This document shows positions 1 to 5,743 of a stretch of 10,480 bases of DNA, in pieces. Position 1 is the stretch's first letter; each line of letters opens with the position of its first letter. A model generated the notes under the pieces. The model made no database searches. It was not told the origin of the DNA and worked only from the letters and a program-made list of their open reading frames with translations. The position numbers and the translations under genes were made by a program. This DNA comes from Candidatus Bathyarchaeota archaeon. GTDB lineage: Archaea; Thermoproteota; Bathyarchaeia; Bathyarchaeales; Bathyarchaeaceae. Location: NCBI GenBank assembly GCA_029883255.1, contig JAOUJL010000038.1, positions 1 to 10,480 of the forward strand, read 5' to 3'.

Positions 1-1
1 C

Positions 2-1123
2 CAAGTTCCCCTTAAACTAAAACCTTCTATTGGTTTAGTGCCTGACGACATACTTTCCTCTGTCGACAGCAAATTTTTTCCATCTAGCGTTGCTCATGCC
101 TTCGGAAAAGCCGTATACGAATACGGTAAAGCCAACATTGCTTTTGTTGGTATTCCTTGTCATGTGCTTGCTCTTCGTAAGTTGGAGGCTTGGCAGCATA
201 AGCTTGCGGAAAATCTCAAGATTGTAATAGGACTCTTCTGTCTTTGGACTTTTTCATTAGGATACCTTCTTGAATATCTCTCGAGTACTTATCACATTGA
301 AGCTTCCGATATCAAGAGGATAGACCTACAAAAGGAATACGTGGTTGACACAACAAAAGGGACGATACGAATACCGCTTTCTGAGGTTAAGCCTCACATT
401 TTAAATAGCTGTCGAACTTGTGGCGATTTCACGTCTGAACTCGCCGATATATCAGTCGGAGGTGCGTACCCGCTAGAAGACTGGTCCACAGTTATCATTC
501 GAACAAAACACGGCGAGGATGTTTTTAACGACGCTGTGAAGCACGGAGCAATAAGGACAATGTCCATAAACAAAAAACCAGACGTTTTCACACACACGGT
601 TGAGATGGCTATTCATAAAAAAAGACTTGCTCTTGAAGAGGTCAAAAGGCTGAGAGCGACGAATAGGCCAGTTCCTCCCATAACTGATCGTTTATTGATG
701 TTTTTGCCGCGAGAAACTGCTCTTTTCACTTCTCTAAAGGTTGAAGACGTGATGACGAAGAAGGTTATGGCGGTGCCTCCAACGATTACGGTTAGTCAAT
801 TCTTAGAGGTTATGACGAAGCATCATCACATGGGCTATCCTGTTATGAACGAGCGTAAAGAGCTTACGGGCATAGTAACCTTCGAAGACGCCGCCAAGGT
901 TCCTAAAAAAAAGAAAGATAAGGTTCTAATCAATGATATCGTTCACAGGAAGCTGGTTGTGGCCTACCCGGATGAGTCTGTCTTAGAAGCTATTGAAAGA
1001 ATGATTGCGCATAAAATCGGGCGCATCCTTGTAGTAGATCGAAAGAACCCGAAAAACCTCTGCGGCATCCTCACCAGAACAGACGTAATGCACGTGTTAA
1101 AATGGCCTATGAAAACTAAATGA
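2..1123 (+). CDS. FrhB-family F420 oxidoreductase fused to two CBS domains, 5' end outside window
   Basis: This is the C-terminal part of a coenzyme F420 hydrogenase/dehydrogenase beta subunit (FrhB/FpoF family), predicted to exchange electrons between F420 and Fe-S clusters. The frame is open back to base 2. The first residues (QVPLKLKP) align with residues 126-135 of the paralogue at 1339-2433, so about 125 N-terminal residues, including any ferredoxin-type clusters, lie off the window; the GTG at 38 is internal. Family marks in view are VGIPCHVLALRK (bases about 146-181) and CRTCGDF followed by ELADISVGG, with cysteines that are likely cluster ligands. After an RPVPP linker, two CBS domains follow (about 740-900 and 920-1105; VEDVMTKK and VLINDIVHRK starts, GILTRTDV end). 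CBS pairs usually bind adenine nucleotides, suggesting energy-charge control of F420 chemistry. It ends in TGA and converges on its paralogue. Family confidence is high; partner and direction of reaction are unknown. Confidence 0.88.
   Translation, partial: QVPLKLKPSIGLVPDDILSSVDSKFFPSSVAHAFGKAVYEYGKANIAFVGIPCHVLALRKLEAWQHKLAENLKIVIGLFCLWTFSLGYLLEYLSSTYHIEASDIKRIDLQKEYVVDTTKGTIRIPLSEVKPHILNSCRTCGDFTSELADISVGGAYPLEDWSTVIIRTKHGEDVFNDAVKHGAIRTMSINKKPDVFTHTVEMAIHKKRLALEEVKRLRATNRPVPPITDRLLMFLPRETALFTSLKVEDVMTKKVMAVPPTITVSQFLEVMTKHHHMGYPVMNERKELTGIVTFEDAAKVPKKKKDKVLINDIVHRKLVVAYPDESVLEAIERMIAHKIGRILVVDRKNPKNLCGILTRTDVMHVLKWPMKTK
137..255 (+). repeat. Near-identical island shared with the inverted FrhB paralogue (copy 1)
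   Basis: Bases 137-255 match the minus-strand reading of 1799-1917 at 115 of 119 positions without gaps. Mismatches fall at 142, 211, 244 and 251, and only two change an amino acid (E/D, F/L). Runs of 68 and 32 identical bases include silent codon positions. Sequence on both sides is clearly diverged, so the identity is a sharply bounded patch and not simple gene conservation. The likely cause is gene conversion between inverted paralogues. Confidence 0.85.
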
Positions 1124-1126
1124 GAC

Positions 1127-1151
1127 CTCATTTGCATGTGCTTCAAATGAG
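1127..1151 (+). terminator. Stem-loop just after the FrhB-CBS stop
   Basis: A perfect 8-base stem (CTCATTTG at 1127-1134 with CAAATGAG at 1144-1151) encloses a 9-base loop and starts 4 bases after the TGA. No T-run follows directly, so this is a possible 3'-end or processing structure rather than a proven terminator. It lies between two convergent genes. Confidence 0.3.
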
Positions 1152-1225
1152 ATTACGAAGCTTCCACATCAATGTTCTAAGAATGCCGCCGCAGATGCAG
1201 AGAGAGAATTTTGGAAACCACGTTG

Positions 1226-1231
1226 AAAAAA
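1226..1231 (-). terminator. T6 run downstream of the minus-strand FrhB gene
   Basis: On the minus strand a run of six T residues lies about 108 bases after the FrhB stop codon. Archaeal intrinsic termination relies on oligo-T tracts, so this is a candidate end for the minus-strand transcript. The evidence is only the tract. Confidence 0.2.
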
Positions 1232-1250
1232 TAGAGAGGCGGGTAAGCTT

Positions 1251-1373
1251 CTAGGATGCGCGCCAAAAATGTTTGGTAGCTGTTATTTTCTTCTTCGTCA
1301 TTAAATCTTTAACCTTTGGATTGGTAAGGATGGTCATTTCATGTTGTATGATCTTCAATAAATGATTCAATTG
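1251..1373 (-). pseudogene. Frameshifted CBS-domain remnant of the adjacent FrhB gene
   Basis: This is the lost C-terminal extension of the neighbouring FrhB gene, overlapping its last codons in another frame. Shifting frame by one base after the CCACCC that encodes the PP of KPVPP (CCC at 1375-1377) opens 40 codons on the minus strand. The first 28 match the linker and CBS start of the FrhB-CBS paralogue without gaps: LL at positions 5-6, E12, T17, KV at 20-21, D23 and MTKK at 25-28. At DNA level AAGGTT..AAGA....ATGACGAAGAAG is shared, 26 of 30 bases. One extra base, plausibly a C added to the C-run, explains the shift. The frame then stops at TAG (1251-1253) and no second CBS domain is recognisable before the convergent gene. 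Confidence 0.72.
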
Positions 1374-2433
1374 CGGGTGGAACCGGCTTACTCAATCGTT
1401 TCATTCTTTTTGCTTCTCTCAAAGCGGCTCTTCTTTTATTTGTAGCCATTCTAGTAATTTGGAGGAAAACATCTGGCTCTTCGTCTATGTTTTTGATCCT
1501 TATTACCTTATGCTTCACAGCGTCATTAAAGAAATCCTCGCCTGTTTTAGATCGAATTATGACTGTGGACCAATTCTTCAACGGGTCGGCGCCACCAACG
1601 GATATGTCCGCAAGTTCTGATGAGAAATCCATGCAGGTTCGACATCTGTTCAAAACATTTGGCTTGATCTCTTGAAGCGGTATCTTCGTGATCCCTTTTT
1701 TTGTGTGAATGAGGTATTCTGTAGTTAGGGCTATTCTCTGAACTTCAGAAGGCTTAATGTCATAATTACGTGAGAGATATCGAAGAAGTTTACTTGAAGA
1801 AAGAGTCCAGAGACAGAAGAGTCCTATTACAATCTTGAGATTATCCGCAAGCTTATGCTGCCAAGCCTCCAACTTACGAAGAGCAAGCACATGACAAGGA
1901 ATACCAACAAAGGCAATTCTTTGTTTCCTATGTTCAAGTACTGCACTGCGGAAGGCTTTAGCGACAGCGGATGGAAAAAAATGAACTTCAACCGCTGATA
2001 GCAGGTCGTCTTGAACGGAACTAACGAGTGGCTTCAGCTCCATTGGAGTCCCGACTTTTGCCTGTGAGAACACGGCGCTATCGATGATATCTTTCTCTAG
2101 GGCGTGAGTTAATAGGGATGCAACGACACCACCACCAGGACCAACATTCATACCGCGTTCTACAGCTTGGCCGAGTAGGATTTTCCTATAACATCCCAAA
2201 TTTGGGGTTTCAACTAAAACCGCTTCTGTGTGAGGGCACACATCGTAACAGATTGAACAGTTATCTAAATATTTTGAGCAATCATAGATACACTGAGGTC
2301 TCTCTTCGACTATCTTAATTGCACGGACTGGACAAGCGGCTTCACATGCACCACACAGGGTACAAAAGCCTTGATCGACAATTATTTTCTTTAACCGATC
2401 AAATGCTAACGGCAACCTATTTTTCGTTTTCAT
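1339..2433 (-). CDS. FrhB/FpoF-family F420 oxidoreductase with two 4Fe-4S motifs, C-terminally truncated
   Basis: A 364-residue FrhB/FpoF-type protein, predicted to oxidise F420H2 (or reduce F420) and pass electrons through Fe-S clusters to a partner complex. Cysteine motifs are C24-x2-C27-x2-C30-x3-C34-P and C59-x2-C62-x3-C66-P, with C48 and C52 before the second. GPGGGVVASLL (98-108) is the usual glycine-rich cofactor region. IPCHVLALRK (178-187, C180) and C264-x2-C267 with DFSSELADISVGG are FrhB C-terminal marks. I chose ATG at 2433: GAGGA at 2441-2445 sits 7 bases ahead; a TTG one codon upstream is the alternative. The protein ends 11 residues after KPVPP, where its paralogue continues into CBS domains; a frameshifted remnant of these follows. 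It lies 217 bases after NuoL-A on the same strand but has its own TATA-like box. In an Fpo-type complex this would be the F420H2-input subunit (inference). Confidence 0.88.
   Translation of the reverse strand: MKTKNRLPLAFDRLKKIIVDQGFCTLCGACEAACPVRAIKIVEERPQCIYDCSKYLDNCSICYDVCPHTEAVLVETPNLGCYRKILLGQAVERGMNVGPGGGVVASLLTHALEKDIIDSAVFSQAKVGTPMELKPLVSSVQDDLLSAVEVHFFPSAVAKAFRSAVLEHRKQRIAFVGIPCHVLALRKLEAWQHKLADNLKIVIGLFCLWTLSSSKLLRYLSRNYDIKPSEVQRIALTTEYLIHTKKGITKIPLQEIKPNVLNRCRTCMDFSSELADISVGGADPLKNWSTVIIRSKTGEDFFNDAVKHKVIRIKNIDEEPDVFLQITRMATNKRRAALREAKRMKRLSKPVPPAIESFIEDHTT
1799..1917 (-). repeat. Near-identical island shared with the FrhB-CBS gene (copy 2)
   Basis: This is the partner of the island at 137-255, in inverted orientation. 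It encodes residues 173 to about 212 of this FrhB protein, from IAFVGIPCHV to the T-L after CLW. Both island edges fall abruptly into diverged sequence. Confidence 0.85.
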
Positions 2434-2480
2434 CAACCAGTCCTCAATATGTGAATCTCTGCTTGGTAAAGTTGTTGGCT

Positions 2481-2491
2481 TTAATATATTT
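2481..2491 (-). promoter_or_regulatory. TATA-like promoter of the minus-strand FrhB gene
   Basis: The minus strand reads AAATATATTAA, preceded by a purine-rich GAAAAAG that could serve as BRE. It lies about 48 bases before the ATG at 2433. A start about 25 bases downstream would leave a short leader containing GAGGA. This suggests transcription at least partly independent of NuoL-A. Confidence 0.5.
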
Positions 2492-2633
2492 CTTTTTCAT
2501 TTACACATCCTGTTAACTTATCAGAGATAAAAGGTGTTTCTCAGATTCACAAAACTGGGACAGGCAATTGGTAATGAAGGAGAAGTTGCTTGCTACAATC
2601 ATAAGAGGATTATGCAAGCATCGTGTAGAGGCT

Positions 2634-2647
2634 GAGTTCACGAACTC
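2634..2647. repeat. Palindrome just beyond the NuoL-A stop
   Basis: GAGTTC-AC-GAACTC is an inverted repeat of 6 bases per arm with a 2-base centre, starting 4 bases after the NuoL-A stop codon (minus strand). It could fold as a 5-base stem with a 4-base loop at the transcript 3' end, or bind a dimeric protein. No T-tract follows. Confidence 0.3.
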
Positions 2648-2650
2648 CTC

Positions 2651-4645
2651 TTATGGGATATGCCCTCCGAGTACAAACAGGAGAATCAGTAGCAATGGTA
2701 TGCCCGATATAACCCAGATCATGCTCCAAGAAAGCACTCCTGTATGGGTTTTTCTAAACGCCTGACAAAATTTCACAGTATTTTGCGCTATGAGGTAATT
2801 GAACGCGTCGATGCCTCCAAGTTCTAGGCGTTTATGCATGACTTTGGAGAGTGCCTTTGTTTTGTCTGCAATTTTGTAATAGAGCGTGTCAACGTAACAT
2901 CGGTTCCAGAGAAAGGTGTGAATCTTTTTCAGATATACGTGTTTATTGGTTACGTTATCTGGGTCAACTCTGTGTGTTATATACATCTGGTACGCCGGGT
3001 ATCCTCCAATTGCTAATGCTGCACAGGTCATTCCAAAAGTCGGTGACAGAAACATCTTCTTTATAACATCAACAATGCTGTAAGGGGTTATGCCCTGATG
3101 TAAAAGAGGCGAGAAGAATTCGTGAAATCCTGTGATAATAAATGGTGCTAATACACCCATAATTATTGTGGTCAAGGCTACAATTGCCATGGGAATCCAC
3201 ATTATAGATGAAACTTCTTTGATTGGCCTTCCTCTGTGTTCAAGTTTCTCTATGTGTTTGCTTTTTTGACCGAAGACCAAACCCATCATACGTAGAATGT
3301 AAAAAGTAGTTACTGTAGCGGTGATCATTAAGAGGATGTACAATCCGTAAGCTGAGAGCATTAGATTGAAGTTTCCTTGGTTGCTGGCTTCTTGTGCAAG
3401 GTCTAATGTCGCGCTGTATATTGATTCTTCACTCCAAAATCCACTTAACGGTGGTATGCCAATTGTGGCGAGAGCTCCAATAGCCATGCATTTAAACGTG
3501 ATTGGCATACGAGCTTTGAGTCCGCCCATGTCAAACATGTCCTCAGAGTGAACCGTGTGCAAAATTGCTGCAGCGGATAGGAAGAGAAGTGCTGATACAA
3601 TGGCGTCTATTATTAGATGCAAGTTGCCTGCCAGATACCCAACAGCTGGATTAGCCATTAATCCGCCTACTCCTAAAGCTACTGTCATGAGAGCGTATTG
3701 GCTGATGATGGAGTACGCTAAAACCTTTATTAGATTTCTTTGAACCACAGCCATGCTCGCCCCCAATAATGCGGTAAACGCGCCAATCCATGCAACCGCA
3801 AGGAAGAAGAGAGCTATTTCTCCGCACGCACCTAAAGCACTATGGAAAATCGGCAGAGTCCTAGCCACCAAATACACTCCAGCCAACACCTCTGTAATGG
3901 CATTAAATGACGCTGGTGTGCCAGGCATCGCGTCTGGTAGCCAAACGTGTAACGGGAATTGAGCTGATTTCGCTATGGCTCCAGCAAAAAACATGAGAGT
4001 GGTAATGAGTAACAAGCCTGATGTTGATAGGTCTCGTATCCAACCGGTGTCGTTTTGGAGGCCTGTGAAGTCAAAGGTATGGGAATATGTGTACATGATC
4101 AGGATGGATGCTAAGAGGAGAACGTCGCCGACGCGAAGTATCAGGAAGGTCTTCAATCCGTAGTGAGCTTTCTGGGGGTCCTTGTACCAGAAGGTGACCA
4201 TGGCACTGCAGCTTAGCCCAACGACTTCCCAGCCGATGAACAGCAAGAGAAGGTTGTCCGCCATAACCACTAGGCTCAATCCGCCGATGAAAAGTTGTGT
4301 GAAAAACCAGTATCTGGTTAAGCCAGGTTCTCCTCGCATGTATTCCAAGGAGAAAATCGTGACTAGAAGCCCTATGCAATTGACTATGTTACTCATAAGT
4401 ACGCTTAAAGGGTCTACGAGTATTCCTAGATTTACGCCGAGAGAGTTTGTCCACGGGATCCGATGGTCAACTATGTTTCCTGTGAGGGCGTCAGGTATTA
4501 GGGAAAGTGAAAAAATGAGGCCGGCGGCAACAAATGCTACTGGTGCGTATTTCCTGAGCTTGCGGGGTGCCAAGGTAAAGAATGGCGTTAGCATAGCTCC
4601 AATTATTGGAGTGAGCCAGCTGAGCCATGGTGCGCATGGAAGCAA
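2651..4645 (-). CDS. NuoL/FpoL-like proton-translocating membrane subunit, divergent (NuoL-A)
   Basis: A polytopic membrane protein of the complex I antiporter-like family, NuoL type by its long C-terminal tail with an amphipathic region (LKKIHTFLWNR, LELGGIDAFNY) and a final membrane helix ending in GGHIP. I start it at TTG 4645, 664 residues. GGGGTG lies 5 bases ahead, and the N-terminus (LLPCAPWLSW) then matches paralogue NuoL-B, which starts at the same TTG-CTT-CCA. The frame is open to TTG 4696, but that extension has no counterpart. Kept family residues are E140 (GWEVVGL), D174, K226 (AKSAQFP) and H343. Departures: the central HAxxKALLF motif reads DAIVSALLF (D347, S351), and the usual ALIHAAT histidine segment is shorter and reads SFNAITEV. 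E406 (SGFWSEE) is NuoM-like rather than the Lys of NuoL. It probably forms part of an ion-pumping membrane arm with NuoL-B and NuoM; 169 bases separate it from the regulator gene upstream. Confidence 0.87.
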   Translation of the reverse strand: MLPCAPWLSWLTPIIGAMLTPFFTLAPRKLRKYAPVAFVAAGLIFSLSLIPDALTGNIVDHRIPWTNSLGVNLGILVDPLSVLMSNIVNCIGLLVTIFSLEYMRGEPGLTRYWFFTQLFIGGLSLVVMADNLLLLFIGWEVVGLSCSAMVTFWYKDPQKAHYGLKTFLILRVGDVLLLASILIMYTYSHTFDFTGLQNDTGWIRDLSTSGLLLITTLMFFAGAIAKSAQFPLHVWLPDAMPGTPASFNAITEVLAGVYLVARTLPIFHSALGACGEIALFFLAVAWIGAFTALLGASMAVVQRNLIKVLAYSIISQYALMTVALGVGGLMANPAVGYLAGNLHLIIDAIVSALLFLSAAAILHTVHSEDMFDMGGLKARMPITFKCMAIGALATIGIPPLSGFWSEESIYSATLDLAQEASNQGNFNLMLSAYGLYILLMITATVTTFYILRMMGLVFGQKSKHIEKLEHRGRPIKEVSSIMWIPMAIVALTTIIMGVLAPFIITGFHEFFSPLLHQGITPYSIVDVIKKMFLSPTFGMTCAALAIGGYPAYQMYITHRVDPDNVTNKHVYLKKIHTFLWNRCYVDTLYYKIADKTKALSKVMHKRLELGGIDAFNYLIAQNTVKFCQAFRKTHTGVLSWSMIWVISGIPLLLILLFVLGGHIP

Positions 4646-4670
4646 CAAAACACCCCTGTAGAGTAATACA

Positions 4671-4721
4671 TGATATAAAAGTTTTAATCGTTGCAATTAT
4701 TCTTATCGGTTTAATAATTAT
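4671..4721 (-). promoter_or_regulatory. AT-rich promoter region of NuoL-A
   Basis: Two TATA-like boxes are visible on the minus strand: TTTTATATCA (4671-4680), about 25 bases before the TTG start, and ATAATTATTAAA (4710-4721), about 64 bases before it. The nearer one would give an almost leaderless mRNA lacking the GGGGTG. The farther one would leave a leader that contains it, so I slightly favour the farther box. The 4646-4814 gap holds no convincing gene. Confidence 0.35.
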
Positions 4722-4814
4722 GATTAATCCTAAGAAACGACGCTGCAGAAAGAAAGGAGAAATAGAACGAGGTGAGGTTGCTTTTATCGATAATCCGTTG
4801 ACTTTTGTGTTTAC

Positions 4815-5372
4815 TTAGGCTTTTTGAAATAGTGTACGCCATTCGTTTTGTTTTGTGAGGTTGGCGAGGGCTTCGCTGTAGACTTTTACTTTCAGGGCTC
4901 CGGAATCCTCTTCCACGGTCTCCTCTCCAATGTATTTTTTGCCTACATCTTTAAGCTGCTCTAACAATGCTTTTGCCAATTTTTCAAGGGCTTTTGAGGA
5001 GATTTTGGAAATTTGGTGGTTGAGTTGGAAGGCGCTAAGTATCCCTATCAGATGCTCTACTTGTATCTGTATGAAGTATCTTCGAACGTCCTTTGGAACG
5101 TGTTCAAGGTCAACAATGAATAAGGCTGCTGCAGGACGATAATATTTCTGTAGGATCCCGTGTTTCTCTGCTTCGAGTTTCTCTATGCGTACTACTCCTA
5201 CTTTCATCAATAAACGTAAATGATATCCGATGGCAGCTTTCGTTAGCCCCAGCTGTTCAGAGAGTTGAGTTTCTGTCATTGGTTGTGTGCCCAATAAACG
5301 CAGAATCTCTGCACGTGTAAAGTCAGCGAGCAATCGAATCTTGTCAGGATCATCTACAATGCAGACAGCCAT
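4815..5372 (-). CDS. ArsR-like winged-helix transcriptional regulator
   Basis: A 185-residue cytoplasmic DNA-binding protein. Residues about 8-80 form an ArsR-like winged helix: helix 1 around DKIRLLADFTRAEILRLL, a turn-and-recognition segment LSEQLGLTKAAIGYHLRLL (about 38-56), then the wing (VVRIEKLEAEKHG). Residues about 90-185 are mostly helical and charged, likely for dimerisation or sensing. No CxC-type metal site is seen; the only cysteine is at position 4, so a metal sensor is unlikely. ATG 5372 is the first possible start after an in-frame stop. No ribosome site lies close by; GGAGG is 27 bases upstream inside a tiny upstream ORF. The gene sits at the head of the minus-strand block and divergent from NuoL-B/NuoM, so it may control both blocks and itself (inference from position). 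Confidence 0.85.
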   Translation of the reverse strand: MAVCIVDDPDKIRLLADFTRAEILRLLGTQPMTETQLSEQLGLTKAAIGYHLRLLMKVGVVRIEKLEAEKHGILQKYYRPAAALFIVDLEHVPKDVRRYFIQIQVEHLIGILSAFQLNHQISKISSKALEKLAKALLEQLKDVGKKYIGEETVEEDSGALKVKVYSEALANLTKQNEWRTLFQKA

Positions 5373-5382
5373 TTTTGGTGGT

Positions 5383-5412
5383 TTAGCCGTGGTTCGTTTC
5401 CTCCGTCATCAT
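5383..5412 (-). other. Nine-codon upstream ORF before the regulator
   Basis: The minus strand reads ATG ATG ACG GAG GAA and stops at TAA, encoding MMTEETNHG, and ends 10 bases before the regulator ATG. It starts about where transcription from the TATA box at 5429-5439 should begin, so it could be a leaderless leader peptide. The only GGAGG in the leader lies inside it. It is short and may be chance. Confidence 0.2.
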
Positions 5413-5428
5413 CTTTCGGGAACTTACG

Positions 5429-5439
5429 AAATATAAAAT
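5429..5439 (-). promoter_or_regulatory. TATA-like promoter of the regulator gene
   Basis: The minus strand reads ATTTTATATTT, about 57 bases before the ATG at 5372. Initiation about 25 bases downstream (near 5405-5410) would give a leader of roughly 35 bases. Confidence 0.45.
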
Positions 5440-5451
5440 GTTAATCGATAT

Positions 5452-5463
5452 AGATATTTAAAT
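5452..5463 (+). promoter_or_regulatory. TATA-like box facing NuoL-B
   Basis: AGATATTTAAAT lies back to back with the regulator's box, with only about 12 bases between them. Initiation near 5485-5490 would give NuoL-B a leader of about 250 bases containing the hairpin at 5508-5561. A weaker box, TTTTATTC near 5694-5701, could give a short leader. The closeness of the two boxes means one bound regulator could affect both directions. Confidence 0.4.
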
Positions 5464-5507
5464 TGATGACAGCACTTGTGCGTTGATGGAAGAAGCCTAG
5501 TTTGAGG

Positions 5508-5561
5508 TTTTGGAATGGACTCCAAGATGGTTTAGAAGCCAGTTGTCTACCCATTCCAAAA
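5508..5561 (+). ncRNA. Long RNA hairpin in the NuoL-B leader
   Basis: An 11-base perfect inverted repeat, TTTTGGAATGG (5508-5518) and CCATTCCAAAA (5551-5561), encloses 32 bases. Inside it a second stem, TGGTT (5528-5532) with AGCCA (5537-5541, one G-U pair), closes a TAGA loop. This leaves a symmetric 9-by-9 internal loop. It lies in a 371-base stretch (5373-5743) with no convincing gene, inside the predicted NuoL-B leader. I do not recognise it as a known riboswitch. It may be a cis-regulatory RNA, a small RNA, or a DNA palindrome bound by a protein. Confidence 0.4.
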
Positions 5562-5721
5562 AAGGGAATTGTTACAGTTTAACATTGTTTATGCTGTTTC
5601 CAAATGTGTGTGTGCGTAATGTTCGATCAAAAGTGACAAGCGCGAATAAAACGACTGTTTTACAGAGAGCCTTACGGACTTCCGACACAGTTCTTTTATT
5701 CTGATAGTCTTCTTAATTATC

Positions 5722-5736
5722 TCCTCTGAAGGAGGA
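5722..5736 (+). promoter_or_regulatory. Ribosome site of NuoL-B inside a small hairpin
   Basis: GGAGG (5731-5735) lies 8 bases before the TTG start at 5744 and decides that start. The preceding TCCTC (5722-5726) can pair with GAGGA (5732-5736) across a 5-base loop, covering most of the site. The stem is short, so any effect on translation is speculative. Confidence 0.45.
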
Positions 5737-5743
5737 CGCTTCA

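Noticed and set aside
394..597. Minus-strand frame inside the FrhB-CBS gene, and similar antisense frames in the other genes
   Set aside because: They are shadows of well-supported coding sequences on the other strand, with no independent signals.
1177..1308. Minus-strand open frame of 43 codons in a different phase beyond the CBS remnant
   Set aside because: It has no ATG or GTG start and no clear similarity. It may be more decayed CBS sequence after a second frameshift, but the match to the paralogue is too weak to call.
2451..2550. Inverted 8-base pair GTGAATCT (2451-2458) and AGATTCAC (2543-2550) flanking the FrhB promoter
   Set aside because: The arms are short and 84 bases apart, so chance is a sufficient explanation.
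4627..4818. Plus-strand 63-codon frame with a hydrophobic stretch followed by a Lys/Arg-rich stretch
   Set aside because: It overlaps the NuoL-A start antisense, and its hydrophobic part is the AT-rich promoter read in another direction. There is no convincing ribosome site.
5464..5512. Possible C/D box small RNA (TTGATGA and TTGATGG motifs)
   Set aside because: The C boxes are imperfect and no proper CTGA D boxes with the usual spacing are present.
5510..5704. Plus-strand 64-codon frame in the divergent control region
   Set aside because: It starts at a TTG inside the hairpin arm, has no properly spaced ribosome site and no recognisable motif. Residue composition does not look protein-like.
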